Source: Halorussus litoreus (lineage in GTDB: Archaea > Halobacteriota > Halobacteria > Halobacteriales > Haladaptataceae). From it: a stretch of 64,000 nt of DNA. The stretch spans positions 1 to 64,000 of the forward strand of contig NZ_KZ859508.1 of the NCBI RefSeq assembly GCF_003382685.1, given 5' to 3'. Shown piece by piece: positions 37,518 to 45,980 of the stretch. The notes beneath the pieces are model-generated. The model saw nothing but the letters and a program-made list of their open reading frames with translations, was not told the DNA's origin and did no database searches. The translations under genes and the position numbers were made by a program. Position 1 is the first letter of the stretch. Each line of letters starts with the position of its first letter.

Positions 37518-38540
37518 ATGAGTCAGGAGATGGATCGAGCCGAGTTCGGGCAGTTCGTGGCGGCCCTCTGGAAGCGGCAGGGCTGGCAGACCCAAATCAA
37601 GCGCGACGACGGCCGCATCTTCGTGGCGGTCCAACGCCCCGAAACCGGCGAGGAGGGGCTGCTATGGGCGGTCGCCGACGGCGAAATCGGCGGCCAGCAG
37701 GTCCAGCAGTTCCAGTCGCTGTGCGACGAGTACGGGGTCGGCGAGCGCGCCATCGTCACCGGCGGGGTCGTCTCCGACCACGCCGAGAAGGTCGCGAAGG
37801 GAACGGGTGTCGAACTGCTCGACGGCGAGGGGATCGAGACGGTCCTCGAGCGCAAGGGGCTGACCGACCTCGCGAAGCAGTACCGCGGCGGCGGTGGGGG
37901 AGGCGGCAGTGGGGGCAGTGGAAGCCGCGGGGGAGCAAGCGACGGCGACTCCGAGGGATCTGCACTCGCCCCGGTGAGGTCGATCCTCGGGCGCGCGTCC
38001 GGTCTCGTCTCGGGCGTCCCGGTCGTGGCCGTCGTAGTCGTGGTCGCGCTGCTTGGCGCTGGCGTGCTCTGGGGTCCACCCATCCCGTTCCTCGACGGGG
38101 GCGGCGACGGCCTCTCGGCGAACTCGACCGCGCCGGCTGATGCGAACGCCAGCCTCCACGTCACGTGGAACGCGAAGACGACCGACGCCATCGACCCGAA
38201 CCGGTCGGACGGCACGGCGTACCTCGCGCCGGAGGGCGAGCAGTTCGTGCTGGTCAGGATGACCGTGAACAACACCGGGAACGGGACGGTGCCGCTGGAG
38301 CAGTCGGCGTTCCAGTTCCGGTCGAACGGCACGACCTACGCCAACGAGACGCTGGCCGACCACGACGTGTTCATCGGGTTCCCCATCGGGCCGGGCGAAA
38401 CGTTCCCGGTCTGGACCGTGTTCGCGATTCCCGAGGGCGAGTCCGGGGAGTTGGTCTACGACCAGAACGCGACCGAGATGTCCGTGGCGGTGGAGTTCGA
38501 GCGCGACACGGCGCTGCCCGTGAACGAGACGGAGATGTAG
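37518..38540 (+). CDS. Restriction-endonuclease-fold membrane protein with DUF4352-like domain
   Basis: 340 residues. The N-terminal ~115 residues look like an Mrr-type restriction endonuclease fold (FGQFVAALWKRQGWQTQIK) but the usual D...QxK catalytic pattern is not evident (VAVQRPETG). A Gly/Ser-rich linker (about 125-145) leads to one TM helix (VSGVPVVAVVVVVALLGAGVLW). The C-terminal ~150 residues face outside and resemble the DUF4352 immunoglobulin-like domain (VLVRMTVNNTGNGT). Cytoplasmic side may bind DNA; function unknown. Confidence 0.75.
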   Translation: MSQEMDRAEFGQFVAALWKRQGWQTQIKRDDGRIFVAVQRPETGEEGLLWAVADGEIGGQQVQQFQSLCDEYGVGERAIVTGGVVSDHAEKVAKGTGVELLDGEGIETVLERKGLTDLAKQYRGGGGGGGSGGSGSRGGASDGDSEGSALAPVRSILGRASGLVSGVPVVAVVVVVALLGAGVLWGPPIPFLDGGGDGLSANSTAPADANASLHVTWNAKTTDAIDPNRSDGTAYLAPEGEQFVLVRMTVNNTGNGTVPLEQSAFQFRSNGTTYANETLADHDVFIGFPIGPGETFPVWTVFAIPEGESGELVYDQNATEMSVAVEFERDTALPVNETEM

Positions 38541-38663
38541 AACTCGTCGGTTGCGTATCTGTCGGCCGTTCTTCCGACGGTTTGGGCTGCTCGTGCGCTG
38601 GCTTCGGCATTATTCCAATTCGGCCCGACTATTTCATTTGATTCGTCTCGACTACTTCAAACG

Positions 38664-38740
38664 TCGGCGCGCGCGAGTAACGCGCGCGAGGGACGAGCGA
38701 ACGAAGTGAGCGAGGAGGCTGGGGAGGTGTGAGGCTGCGG
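38664..38740 (+). repeat. Dispersed repeat family 1, copy C
   Basis: Starts TCGGCGCGCGCGAG, continues CGCGCGAGGGACGAGC, ends with the core GAGGAGGCTGGGGAGG then TGTGAGGCTGCGG. Shorter than the other copies. Faces copy D tail-to-tail with about 75 bases between them. Confidence 0.75.
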
Positions 38741-38756
38741 CGACTCATATGTCTCG

Positions 38757-38817
38757 GCAGTAGCTAGCTACTGCTCAAACTAGTCGAAGGAATGAAGCCA
38801 TGAAGCTAGCTACTGCT
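38757..38817. repeat. 18-bp palindrome and direct repeat between copies C and D
   Basis: GCAGTAGCTAGCTACTGC at 38757-38774 is a perfect palindrome containing CTAG, a rare tetramer in haloarchaea. Its 14-base right part AGCTAGCTACTGCT (38762-38775) recurs at 38804-38817. They sit at the axis of the inverted copies. Confidence 0.85.
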
Positions 38818-39091
38818 TGAGCATAGGCGTGTCCGCAACCGCACAGCACCGCCACCGCAACCGCAACAGCACGGGCCTCAGACCTCCCCAGCCTCCTGCG
38901 CTTCTCGGTCTCCACTTCGTTCCGACCTGCGATGCTCGTCCCTCGCACGGTTTGGCGCGACACGAGGCACCGGCAGACAACCCGCGTCTGCCGAGCAGTC
39001 GGTCGCTCCGCTCGCGGTTTCACCGCTCGCATTTCCGCGGCCGTCGGCCGCGCCCCGCTCCCGACAACCGCGCCCGCACGCGCCGAGGTGG
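38817..39091 (-). repeat. Dispersed repeat family 1, copy D
   Basis: On the minus strand it reads CGGCGCGTGCGGGCG at the far end, then GCGAGGGACGAGC, AAGCGCAGGAGGCTGGGG with the core and TCTGAGGCCC, then GTGCTGTTGCGGTT and ends at GCGGACACGCCTATGC. The longest copy, with an extra internal ~140 bases. The 725-base gap between 38541 and 39265 holds copies C and D and no gene. Confidence 0.75.
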
Positions 39092-39265
39092 AAAATCGAA
39101 CCAGCGCGTACCGGTGGGAGGGAAGAACCAGCGCGCGCCGGGGTGGAACGGTCCATTCAGCGCGCGCCGAGTCGAAAGGAGAAACTAGCGCACACCAACA
39201 GTGTGCCATTCGCTAGCACGTCAAGGGGCGGCAACCTTTTCACGGCACCGCACTAATCCCGGGGT

Positions 39266-40894
39266 ATGAGCCCTGACAGGGCCACGTTGCAGCGGGCCCT
39301 CGACCGCGGCGAACGGGAGGGCGGCAGCGTCGAGTTCAAAGAGCGACTCACGAGAGACCTCCACCTCGCGGACGGGCGAATGGAGAGTCTGGCGGCACAG
39401 CTCCGCCATCGGGTGCTTTCGGGCGACGGCGAGGCAACCTACGTCGTGGGCGTGACCGACGACGGCGGCATCGCCGGCATCGACCACGACGCCTTCTCCG
39501 AGTCGATGGACGTGCTCAGCCTGCTCGCCGAGGAGGCGGGCGCGCACATCGAGGACGTCCAGACGTGGGGCATCGAGGACGGTGCGGTGTCGACCGAGGG
39601 CGGCTCCGCCGAGGGGCTGGTCGGGGTCGCCACGGTCCGAGAGGGCGCGATGCTCGACACCGACGGCGAGCACATCGTGGTCGGGACCGCGGGCCACGTC
39701 GACCACGGCAAGTCCACGCTGGTCGGCTCGCTGGTGACCGGACAGGCCGACGACGGCGAGGGCGGCACCCGGTCGTACCTCGACGTCCAGCCACACGAGG
39801 TCGAGCGCGGCCTCTCGGCGGACCTCTCGTACGCGGTGTACGGCTTCGACGGCGAGGGGCCGGTCCGGATGGACAACCCCCACCGGAAGTCCGACCGGGC
39901 GCGGGTCGTCGAGGAGAGCGACCGGCTCGTCTCGTTCGTCGACACGGTGGGCCACGAGCCGTGGCTCCGGACGACCATCCGCGGGCTCGTGGGCCAGAAG
40001 CTCGATTACGGCCTGCTCACGGTTGCGGCCGATGACGGGCCGACCAAGACGACCCGCGAGCATCTGGGCGTCCTGCTCGCGACCGACCTGCCGACAATCG
40101 TCGCCATCACCAAGGCCGACGCGGTGAGCGCCGAGCGCGTCGCCGAGGTCGAGCGCGAGGTCGAGCGCCTGCTCCGGGACGCCGGCAAGACCCCGCTGCT
40201 GGTCGAGCGCCACGGCGTCGACGCCGCGGTCGAGGAGATCGACGAGAACGTCGTGCCGGTACTCGCCACCAGCGCGGTCGAGATGGAGGGCCTCGACGAC
40301 CTCGACGAACTCTTCGAGCGGCTGCCCAAGACGACCGCGCAGGCCGGGCCGTTCCGGATGTACGTCGACCGGTCGTACTCGGTGACCGGCGTCGGCGCGG
40401 TCGCCTCGGGGACCATCATGTCCGGCGAAGTCGAGGCGGGCGACCAGCTTCTGCTCGGCCCGATGGCCGACGGCGCGTTCCGCGAGGTCGAAGTCCGGTC
40501 CATCGAGATGCACTACCACCGGGTCGATCAGGCGAAGGCTGGCCGCATCGTCGGCATCGCCCTGAAGGGCGTCCGGGAGGCCGACGTCGAGCGCGGGATG
40601 GTCCTGCTTCCCGCGGACGCCGACCCGGAGCCGGTCCGGGAGTTCGAGGCCGAGGTCGTCGTTCTGAACCACCCGACCCGTATCGGCGACGGTTACGAGC
40701 CGGTGGTCCACCTAGAAACCATCAGCGAGGCGGTGGAGTTCCACCCCCACGAGGGCCAACTCCTGCCCGGCGACTCGGGTACCACGACGGTCCGGTTCAA
40801 GTTCAAGCCGTACCTGATCGAGGAGGGCCAGCGCTTCGTGTTCCGCGAGGGCCAGAGCAAGGGCGTCGGCACCGTGACGGACGTGAATCCGTAA
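39266..40894 (+). CDS. GTPBP1-type translational GTPase
   Basis: 542 residues. An N-terminal extension of ~135 residues precedes a GTPase domain with G1 GHVDHGKST (143-151), G3 DTVGHE and G4 TKAD, then EF-Tu-like beta barrels (DRSYSVTGVGAVASGTI; VRFKFKPYLIEEGQRFVFREG). This arrangement matches GTPBP1/2-like proteins, which in eukaryotes help rescue stalled or slow ribosomes. The archaeal role is not established. CCTTTTCAC near 39232 gives a leaderless spacing. Confidence 0.88.
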   Translation: MSPDRATLQRALDRGEREGGSVEFKERLTRDLHLADGRMESLAAQLRHRVLSGDGEATYVVGVTDDGGIAGIDHDAFSESMDVLSLLAEEAGAHIEDVQTWGIEDGAVSTEGGSAEGLVGVATVREGAMLDTDGEHIVVGTAGHVDHGKSTLVGSLVTGQADDGEGGTRSYLDVQPHEVERGLSADLSYAVYGFDGEGPVRMDNPHRKSDRARVVEESDRLVSFVDTVGHEPWLRTTIRGLVGQKLDYGLLTVAADDGPTKTTREHLGVLLATDLPTIVAITKADAVSAERVAEVEREVERLLRDAGKTPLLVERHGVDAAVEEIDENVVPVLATSAVEMEGLDDLDELFERLPKTTAQAGPFRMYVDRSYSVTGVGAVASGTIMSGEVEAGDQLLLGPMADGAFREVEVRSIEMHYHRVDQAKAGRIVGIALKGVREADVERGMVLLPADADPEPVREFEAEVVVLNHPTRIGDGYEPVVHLETISEAVEFHPHEGQLLPGDSGTTTVRFKFKPYLIEEGQRFVFREGQSKGVGTVTDVNP

Positions 40895-40962
40895 CGACCG
40901 TGACGAACGCAGATCCGTCGCGTTTCGCGTGGCTTTTTCTCCGATTGGCGAGAAGTCGACCC

Positions 40963-41289
40963 ATGAACCGGACTCGACTCGTCGAAGTGGCGACCCGACT
41001 GCTCGCCGCGGGACTGTTCGCCGTGAGCGTGCTCGGACTGGTCTTCTCGTTCCAGCAGGGCGACACCGACGGCGTCGTCACGGGCCTGTTCGCGGTCTAC
41101 CTCACCGGTCTCCTGCTCGCGGGCACGCTTCGGGACGGGATGAACGACCGGCGCTGGCAACTCGCCTTCTTCGGCGGCGTCGGGGTCTGGGGCGGCTACG
41201 AGTACGCCACGACCGGGGACCTGTTCTCGCTGCTGTTCGCCGGAATTGGGGTGCTAATGGTCGTGGCGAACCTGCTCGACGCTCGGTAA
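40963..41289 (+). CDS. Small membrane protein of unknown function
   Basis: 108 residues from the ATG at 40963, set by the CTTTTTCT box at 40933-40940. Three or four hydrophobic helices (LLAAGLFAVSVLGLVFSF; GLFAVYLTGLLLAGTL; LAFFGGVGVWGGYEYAT; LLFAGIGVLMVVANLL). No family recognised. The gap to the HAD gene holds a toxin-antitoxin relic. Confidence 0.65.
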   Translation: MNRTRLVEVATRLLAAGLFAVSVLGLVFSFQQGDTDGVVTGLFAVYLTGLLLAGTLRDGMNDRRWQLAFFGGVGVWGGYEYATTGDLFSLLFAGIGVLMVVANLLDAR

Positions 41290-41313
41290 TCGGCGGACTA
41301 AGACCTGATCGAT

Positions 41314-41579
41314 TCAGTCTCGGTCGTCAGGAGTACCATTTTCGAGACCCATGTAGCCGACCGCACGTTCGACACCTTCGTCGTACCGCGACTTCGAGGT
41401 GAGCGTGACGTACTGCTCACCGTAGAACGGATGGGAGTCGTCGGAAACGATCACTCACGGGCGGGCCTGCTTCCCCTGTCGAACGGATCCCCACCGAAGG
41501 CCACGTCGCCTCTACCGTACTTCATCTCGGCGAGTTCGGCTTCACTCTTCTCGTCGAACTCGTCGATGTGAAACGACAT
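41314..41579 (-). pseudogene. PemK/MazF-like toxin relic with antitoxin-like leader
   Basis: From 41579 the minus strand gives MSFHIDEFDEKSEAELAEM, an acidic antitoxin-tail-like start, running into MKYGRGDVAFGGDPFDRGS at 41525, the N-terminus of haloarchaeal PemK/MazF-type toxins. A frame shift and a stop where a Trp codon would be expected (CCG TGA GTG) break it. The next part is VSDDSHPFYGEQYVTLTSK, again characteristic, ending at 41314. The remainder is missing. It is a decayed toxin-antitoxin locus. The family call rests on remembered motifs. Confidence 0.65.
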
Positions 41580-41647
41580 GGACGTACTGTACCCCGTGTA
41601 AAGAACGGTACTCTGTAACCGCTGTAACTACCCGATTTCGTTAGCCT

Positions 41648-42328
41648 TCACTCGCGCCACGGCAGTTCCACGAGTTCGGCCAGCCCCTCGATAGCGTGAT
41701 GTGGTTCTGGCTCTGGCTCGACGGCCTCGTCCGCCGACAGCCACGCCGAGCGCAGGCCCGCGGCGTGCGCGCCCGCGACGTCCGACGACATCGAGTCGCC
41801 GACGTGGACCGCCCGGTCGGCCCTCACCCCGAGGTCCGAGAGCGCGACCGCGAACGGCTCGGGGTCGGGCTTGGCCGGGGCGTCGTGGCCCGCGAACACC
41901 ACCGTCTCGAAGCGGTCTGCCAGTCCGGCGGCCTCAAGCTTGGTGGACTGCATTCCGGGCGGACCGTTGGTCACGACCCCGAGCGCGTGGTCGGCCGCCA
42001 GCGCGTCGAGCGTCTCGCGCGCGCCGGGCAGGGGTTCGACGCGCGACTGGTCGCGCTCGTCGGCGAACTCCCCGGCGACTCGGCGACCCAGATCGGGGGC
42101 CCGGCCGCGGTCGTCGGCGATGGCGGCGAAACAAGCCGCGCGGCTCTCCGCGATAGACACGTCCGGCGCGAGGTGGTCCTCGAACCGGTCGACGTACTCC
42201 TCGACCGCGAAGAACGGTTCGACGCCGACCGACTCGAAGGCAATGTCGAGTACCTGGCCGGGCGAGCGCTCGTACTCGACGAGGGTGTCGTCGAGGTCGA
42301 ACAGCACGGCGTCGATAGTTGTGGCCAT
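41648..42328 (-). CDS. HAD-superfamily phosphatase
   Basis: 226 residues from the ATG at 42328, with GATTTTGC about 33 bases upstream. Motif I DLDDTL, motif II 'GVVTNGP', motif III Lys with 'APAKPDPEPF', and motif IV 'HVGDSMSSDV' are all present. A helical cap lies between motifs I and II. It probably hydrolyses a small phosphorylated metabolite (phosphoglycolate- or sugar-phosphate-like). Substrate not predictable. Confidence 0.88.
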   Translation of the reverse strand: MATTIDAVLFDLDDTLVEYERSPGQVLDIAFESVGVEPFFAVEEYVDRFEDHLAPDVSIAESRAACFAAIADDRGRAPDLGRRVAGEFADERDQSRVEPLPGARETLDALAADHALGVVTNGPPGMQSTKLEAAGLADRFETVVFAGHDAPAKPDPEPFAVALSDLGVRADRAVHVGDSMSSDVAGAHAAGLRSAWLSADEAVEPEPEPHHAIEGLAELVELPWRE

Positions 42329-42448
42329 GACCTGTCGGTCGAGCGTGGGTTCTGCGGGCGCAAAATCGTGTCGGTCGCTGGTCAGTCTCATGGATTTCCG
42401 CTCGCAAGAGGCCAACCATTAAGTCGCGGCTGTGAGAACTGAAATCGA

Positions 42449-43384
42449 ATGGCTGGCGAAGACGTCAGCGAGCCGTCTCGTGCGCCGGATAACTCGCTGG
42501 AGGGGTGGCTGGACGAGAAGGCCGAAGAGCTCGGGGTGAGCCGCGAGGAACTGCTCGCCAAGGTCCGGAACGGGGACGCACCCGACAGCCTCGACGGCGC
42601 GGACGGAGCAGACGGCAAACTGGCCGCGCTCCGCCGGGAGCTGATCGAGCGACTGGCCGCGACGGAGGAGGAGTTCCAGGGCGAGCTCGCCGACCTGCGA
42701 TCGGAACTCGGCGAGGTCGAGCGCGACGTGGGGACGGTCGAGCGCGAGTTCGACGAGAAGATCGACGACGTGCGCGAGCGCATCATCCAGGTCAAGCGCG
42801 AGGCCGACGCCAAAGCGCCCGCCGAGCACGACCACCCCGACCTGCGCCAGCGGACCGAGAGCGTCGCCGACCGGGCCGACCGGCTGGCCGACGAACTCGA
42901 CGGCATCGCTGCCACAGTCGAGGACCTCGACGAGCAGGTCGACGCCGGGTTCGAGAACTACGAGGACGTGCTGGAGTACCTCACCGACGCGACCGACGAA
43001 CTCGAATCGAAGCTGACCACGCTCGCGGAGGTGACCGTCGACCTGCGCGACCAGACCCAGGCGCTGGCGGCCCGCCACGCCTCCCGCACCGCGGCCGACG
43101 AACTTGCACATCTCGCCAACCGGCGGGGCGTCGAGGAGGCCAAGTGCGGCCACTGCGGCGAGACGGTCCACGTCGGCCTGCTCGCCGAGCCGAAGTGTCC
43201 CCACTGCGCGAGCACCTTCAACGACGTCGAACCCAAGCAGGGCTTCTTCGGGTCGGCCAAACTCGCGGTCGGCGACCCGCCCGCGCTCGAGGGCGAGCGC
43301 GCCGACTGGGACGTCGGCAGCGTGTTCGGCTCCGACGTGGCGACCGAGGACCTCGACGACCTCCTCGGGGAGGACGACGAATGA
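42449..43384 (+). CDS. Coiled-coil protein with zinc ribbon
   Basis: 311 residues. A helical N-terminus (GWLDEKAEELGVSREELLAKV) is followed by a long coiled coil (about 55-215; ELADLRSELGEVERDVG and IAATVEDLDEQVDAGF). A zinc ribbon with CGHC and CPHC is at about 232-252, then an acidic end. CATTAAGT at 42417-42424 is a TATA-like box 27 bases before the ATG. Its stop overlaps the next start, so both are cotranscribed. Function unknown. Confidence 0.75.
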   Translation: MAGEDVSEPSRAPDNSLEGWLDEKAEELGVSREELLAKVRNGDAPDSLDGADGADGKLAALRRELIERLAATEEEFQGELADLRSELGEVERDVGTVEREFDEKIDDVRERIIQVKREADAKAPAEHDHPDLRQRTESVADRADRLADELDGIAATVEDLDEQVDAGFENYEDVLEYLTDATDELESKLTTLAEVTVDLRDQTQALAARHASRTAADELAHLANRRGVEEAKCGHCGETVHVGLLAEPKCPHCASTFNDVEPKQGFFGSAKLAVGDPPALEGERADWDVGSVFGSDVATEDLDDLLGEDDE

Positions 43385-44043
43385 GCGACGGGTCGGGGTC
43401 GGACGACGACCGAGCGGATCGAACGGAGCGCAAGGACCGCGGCGACAGCCGCGAACCGCTCGGCGAGGTCGCCGAGAAGGTTCGCGAGCGTACCGGGAAG
43501 ACTCGTGCGGGGAGCGCCGAGCGCCGCGACCAGGCCGACGCCCCGGCCCGGGACGGTCCGATGGCCGACGTTGCGACCAAGGTCGACGAGCGCCGCCAGC
43601 GCGACCGCGAGCGCGAGAGCACCGATCCGTTCGAGTCGGTCGACGTCGGCGAACTCGACGGCGAGAAGCTCTGGGAGCGACTGGCCGACGAGGAGGGTGA
43701 GGGCCCGAGCGTGACGGTCCCGGCCGGCGAGAGCGTCGCGGTCGAGGATAGGGACGAGTGGGCGGGCCGCGACGTGCGCACCATCCCGAAAGAGACCTGC
43801 CACGGCTGCCCGCACTTCGCCGACCCGCCGGATCTGGCCTGCACGCACGAGGGCACCGCCATACTGGCGATGACCGATTCGGAGCACTTCCGAGTGGTCG
43901 ACTGTCCGATGGTGGGCGAGGAGGAGGATATCGGCTCCATCGCGGTCGACGGTGACGCAGCGAGCGACGGCGGTGCTGGCGCTGTCGGCGGTGAGCACGG
44001 GACCGACGTGGTCGACACCGTCGACGCCGCCGACACCGAGTGA
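43381..44043 (+). CDS. Acidic protein with Cys-rich cluster
   Basis: 220 residues from the ATG at 43381, overlapping the previous stop (ATGA). The first ~80 residues are charged and disordered-looking. The C-terminal part holds 'ETCHGCPHFADPPDLACTHEGT' and 'VVDCPMV', a four-Cys/His cluster likely to bind zinc. Probably works with the upstream coiled-coil protein. No known family. Confidence 0.7.
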   Translation: MSDGSGSDDDRADRTERKDRGDSREPLGEVAEKVRERTGKTRAGSAERRDQADAPARDGPMADVATKVDERRQRDRERESTDPFESVDVGELDGEKLWERLADEEGEGPSVTVPAGESVAVEDRDEWAGRDVRTIPKETCHGCPHFADPPDLACTHEGTAILAMTDSEHFRVVDCPMVGEEEDIGSIAVDGDAASDGGAGAVGGEHGTDVVDTVDAADTE

Positions 44044-44143
44044 GCGATCCGACGTGGGCGGTTCGATGCGCGCTGGTTCTGCTGGCGGACCGTTCTGGAG
44101 CGGGTCGAGCCCGTCGCTGCCACCGTCAGAATTAAGTGAGTGT

Positions 44144-44176
44144 GTAAAACAGACTTTACTGTAAAGCGTGCTTTAC
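44144..44176. promoter_or_regulatory. Two tandem 16-bp palindromic operators
   Basis: GTAAAACAGACTTTAC at 44144-44159 and GTAAAGCGTGCTTTAC at 44161-44176 share the form GTAAA-N6-TTTAC, and their centres are 17 bases apart. They sit between the ATTAAGT box (about 44130) and the ATG at 44209. They are best explained as sites of the XRE regulator encoded in the same operon. Confidence 0.75.
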
Positions 44177-44208
44177 GGGAAGGGGAAAGTTACGTTCACC
44201 GTCCAGCC

Positions 44209-44628
44209 ATGACCGGAAACACCACGTCCGAACCGAATTTACTCGCGAGGAAGCGCACGTACAAACGTCTGATGTTCGGCGTCCTGCTCGGCGGTGTGGG
44301 CCTCGCCCTACTTCTCAGGGAGGTGCTAGGCTACCCGTTGATCAGCGAAGCCGTCTACTGGCTCGGCATCGTCGGATTCTTCGCTATCGGGTTCGGCACC
44401 TCGCTGACGCTGTTCGACGAACGCGACCGGGCGCTCGAACGGCGCGCAAGTCATCTCACGCTCAACATCATGGCCCCGGTGCTGGCGACCGTGGCGTCGG
44501 TCGGACGCCTCCTCCCAAGACTGACCGACTACGCGCTCCCCGCCGAAATATGGCCCGCGCTGTACGGCGTTATCGCAGTGTATGCAGTATTCGGCATCTC
44601 CTACACCGTGCTCCGGTACCAGGCATGA
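44209..44628 (+). CDS. DUF2178-like membrane protein
   Basis: 139 residues from the ATG at 44209. Four hydrophobic helices (FGVLLGGVGLALLL; YWLGIVGFFAIGFGTSLTLF; IMAPVLATVASVG; LYGVIAVYAVFGISYTVL) with the loop 'FDERDRALERRASHLT' between helices two and three, a DUF2178 hallmark. These proteins are usually encoded with a small XRE regulator, as here. Its stop overlaps the next start. Function unknown. Confidence 0.75.
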   Translation: MTGNTTSEPNLLARKRTYKRLMFGVLLGGVGLALLLREVLGYPLISEAVYWLGIVGFFAIGFGTSLTLFDERDRALERRASHLTLNIMAPVLATVASVGRLLPRLTDYALPAEIWPALYGVIAVYAVFGISYTVLRYQA

Positions 44629-44837
44629 ACAACGAACTGCGACGCCACCGGGAGCGGACGGACATGAGTCAGGCCGACCTCGCCGCCGCGGTCGACGTCT
44701 CGCGCCAGACGATCAACGCCATCGAGCGCGAGCGCTACGACCCCTCGCTCGAACTGGCTTTCGAACTGGCCGCCCACTTCGACTGCCGGATAGAGGACCT
44801 GTTCGACCCGGAACGCGAAGCGAACGGCGGGGCGTGA
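44625..44837 (+). CDS. XRE-family transcriptional regulator
   Basis: 70 residues from the ATG at 44625, overlapping the membrane protein stop. A single helix-turn-helix: 'MSQADLAAAVDVSRQTINAIERERYDPSLELAFELAAHFDC' covers helices one to four. Family members of this size are compact DNA-binding proteins (YozG-like). It likely represses its own operon through the tandem palindromes at 44144-44176. Confidence 0.9.
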   Translation: MNNELRRHRERTDMSQADLAAAVDVSRQTINAIERERYDPSLELAFELAAHFDCRIEDLFDPEREANGGA

Positions 44838-44930
44838 TGTACGGGGTTCCGGCGATGCGGACGAGTCGATTCTGAGTTTAGCAACAACTGACCGAGATCA
44901 GACGTGATGCGCTCGGTGCTCCGTTCAGGC

Positions 44931-45065
44931 CCGGCGCGCGCGAGGGCTGCGTGAGGGAATCGAGCGCAGGCTCGGCAGTCGCAGCCCGCGCAGGAGCAAC
45001 GCGACGAGCAGGACCGTCTGCCGGTGCGAGGGAGAGAGAGGAGGCTGGGGAGGACGAGGTCGCGG
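44931..45065 (+). repeat. Dispersed repeat family 1, copy E
   Basis: Starts CCGGCGCGCGCGAGGG and ends GAGAGGAGGCTGGGGAGG then ACGAGGTCGCGG. The middle differs from the other copies and shares CGCAGCCCGCGCAGG with family 2, copy 1. It fills much of the 380-base gap before the proteasome genes; no gene is seen there. Confidence 0.65.
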
Positions 45066-45164
45066 GTCTCATACGTCGAGGCAGAAGCGAGCTCCTCGCC
45101 GTAACCTCCCGTGCTTGCGAACAATTCCGGAACGTACTCGTCAGACCTTCCCTCCACACGCCCG

Positions 45165-45182
45165 GCTAAAATATATTTTAGC
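45165..45182. promoter_or_regulatory. 18-bp perfect palindrome over the proteasome TATA region
   Basis: GCTAAAATATATTTTAGC is self-complementary. It includes the likely TATA box of the beta-alpha proteasome operon, whose ATG is at 45219. A regulator bound here would block TBP, or the site may be symmetric and fire in both directions. Confidence 0.7.
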
Positions 45183-45218
45183 TAACACTTTTTGTGGCGT
45201 AGCTCCTACCGACTGTCG

Positions 45219-45980
45219 ATGCCCAATCCCAACCCCCAACCGGCGCACGGCTCGCCGAATCGCGGCGGAGCGACCCTCAACGAAGAACCCGAACTCACGA
45301 AGACCGGGACGACCACCGTCGCGCTCGCGGCGAGCGACGGCGCGGTCGTGATGGCCGACCGGCGAGCGAGCGCGGGCGGCCGGTTCGTCACCAGCAAGGA
45401 CACCCGGAAGATAGAGCAGGTCCACCCGGCGGGAGCCGTCGCGCTCTCTGGTGCGGTCGGCGAAATCCAGGCGTACACCCGCCGCCTCGCCGCGCAGGCC
45501 GACCAGTACGAAGTCCGGCGGGGCGACCCGCCGACGATGCACGCGTTCGCCACGTTCGCGGGCAACCTCCTCCGGAGCGGCCAGTTCCGGATGGTCAGAC
45601 CGCTCCTTGCCGGCGTCGACGCCGACGGCTCGCACGTGTACGGCATGGACGGCGCGGGCGGGGTCACCGAAGTGCCCTACGACGCGAAGGGCAGCGGGAC
45701 CCAGTTCGCGCTGGGTGTGCTCGAACGCGAGTACCGCCCCGACCTGACCGTCGCGGACGCGACCCCCGCCGCCGCCCGCGCGGTCGAGAGCGCAATCGAG
45801 CGCGACACCGCCAGCGGGAACGGCGTCACCGTCGCGCGGATTTCGACCGACGGCGTGACCATCGACGCTCACGACGACCCGGCGGAACTGTACGAGGGTG
45901 CGCCATCGGCCGAAGGGACTGACGGCGTGAACTCGTCCGAGGAAACGGACGGTGCGAACCCGTCCGAGGAGGTGGCCTGA
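45219..45980 (+). CDS. psmB: Proteasome beta subunit
   Basis: 253 residues from the ATG at 45219, preferred over an upstream frame extension. A propeptide of 30 residues ends TKTG, giving mature N-terminal Thr31 (TTTVALAASDG), the catalytic nucleophile. The Asp of 'MADRRAS' and the Lys of 'DTRKIEQ' (Lys64) complete the active site. The C-terminus extends ~35 acidic residues past the usual core. It is coupled by a one-base overlap to an alpha gene, an arrangement unlike the separate psmA and psmB of model haloarchaea. Confidence 0.93.
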   Translation: MPNPNPQPAHGSPNRGGATLNEEPELTKTGTTTVALAASDGAVVMADRRASAGGRFVTSKDTRKIEQVHPAGAVALSGAVGEIQAYTRRLAAQADQYEVRRGDPPTMHAFATFAGNLLRSGQFRMVRPLLAGVDADGSHVYGMDGAGGVTEVPYDAKGSGTQFALGVLEREYRPDLTVADATPAAARAVESAIERDTASGNGVTVARISTDGVTIDAHDDPAELYEGAPSAEGTDGVNSSEETDGANPSEEVA

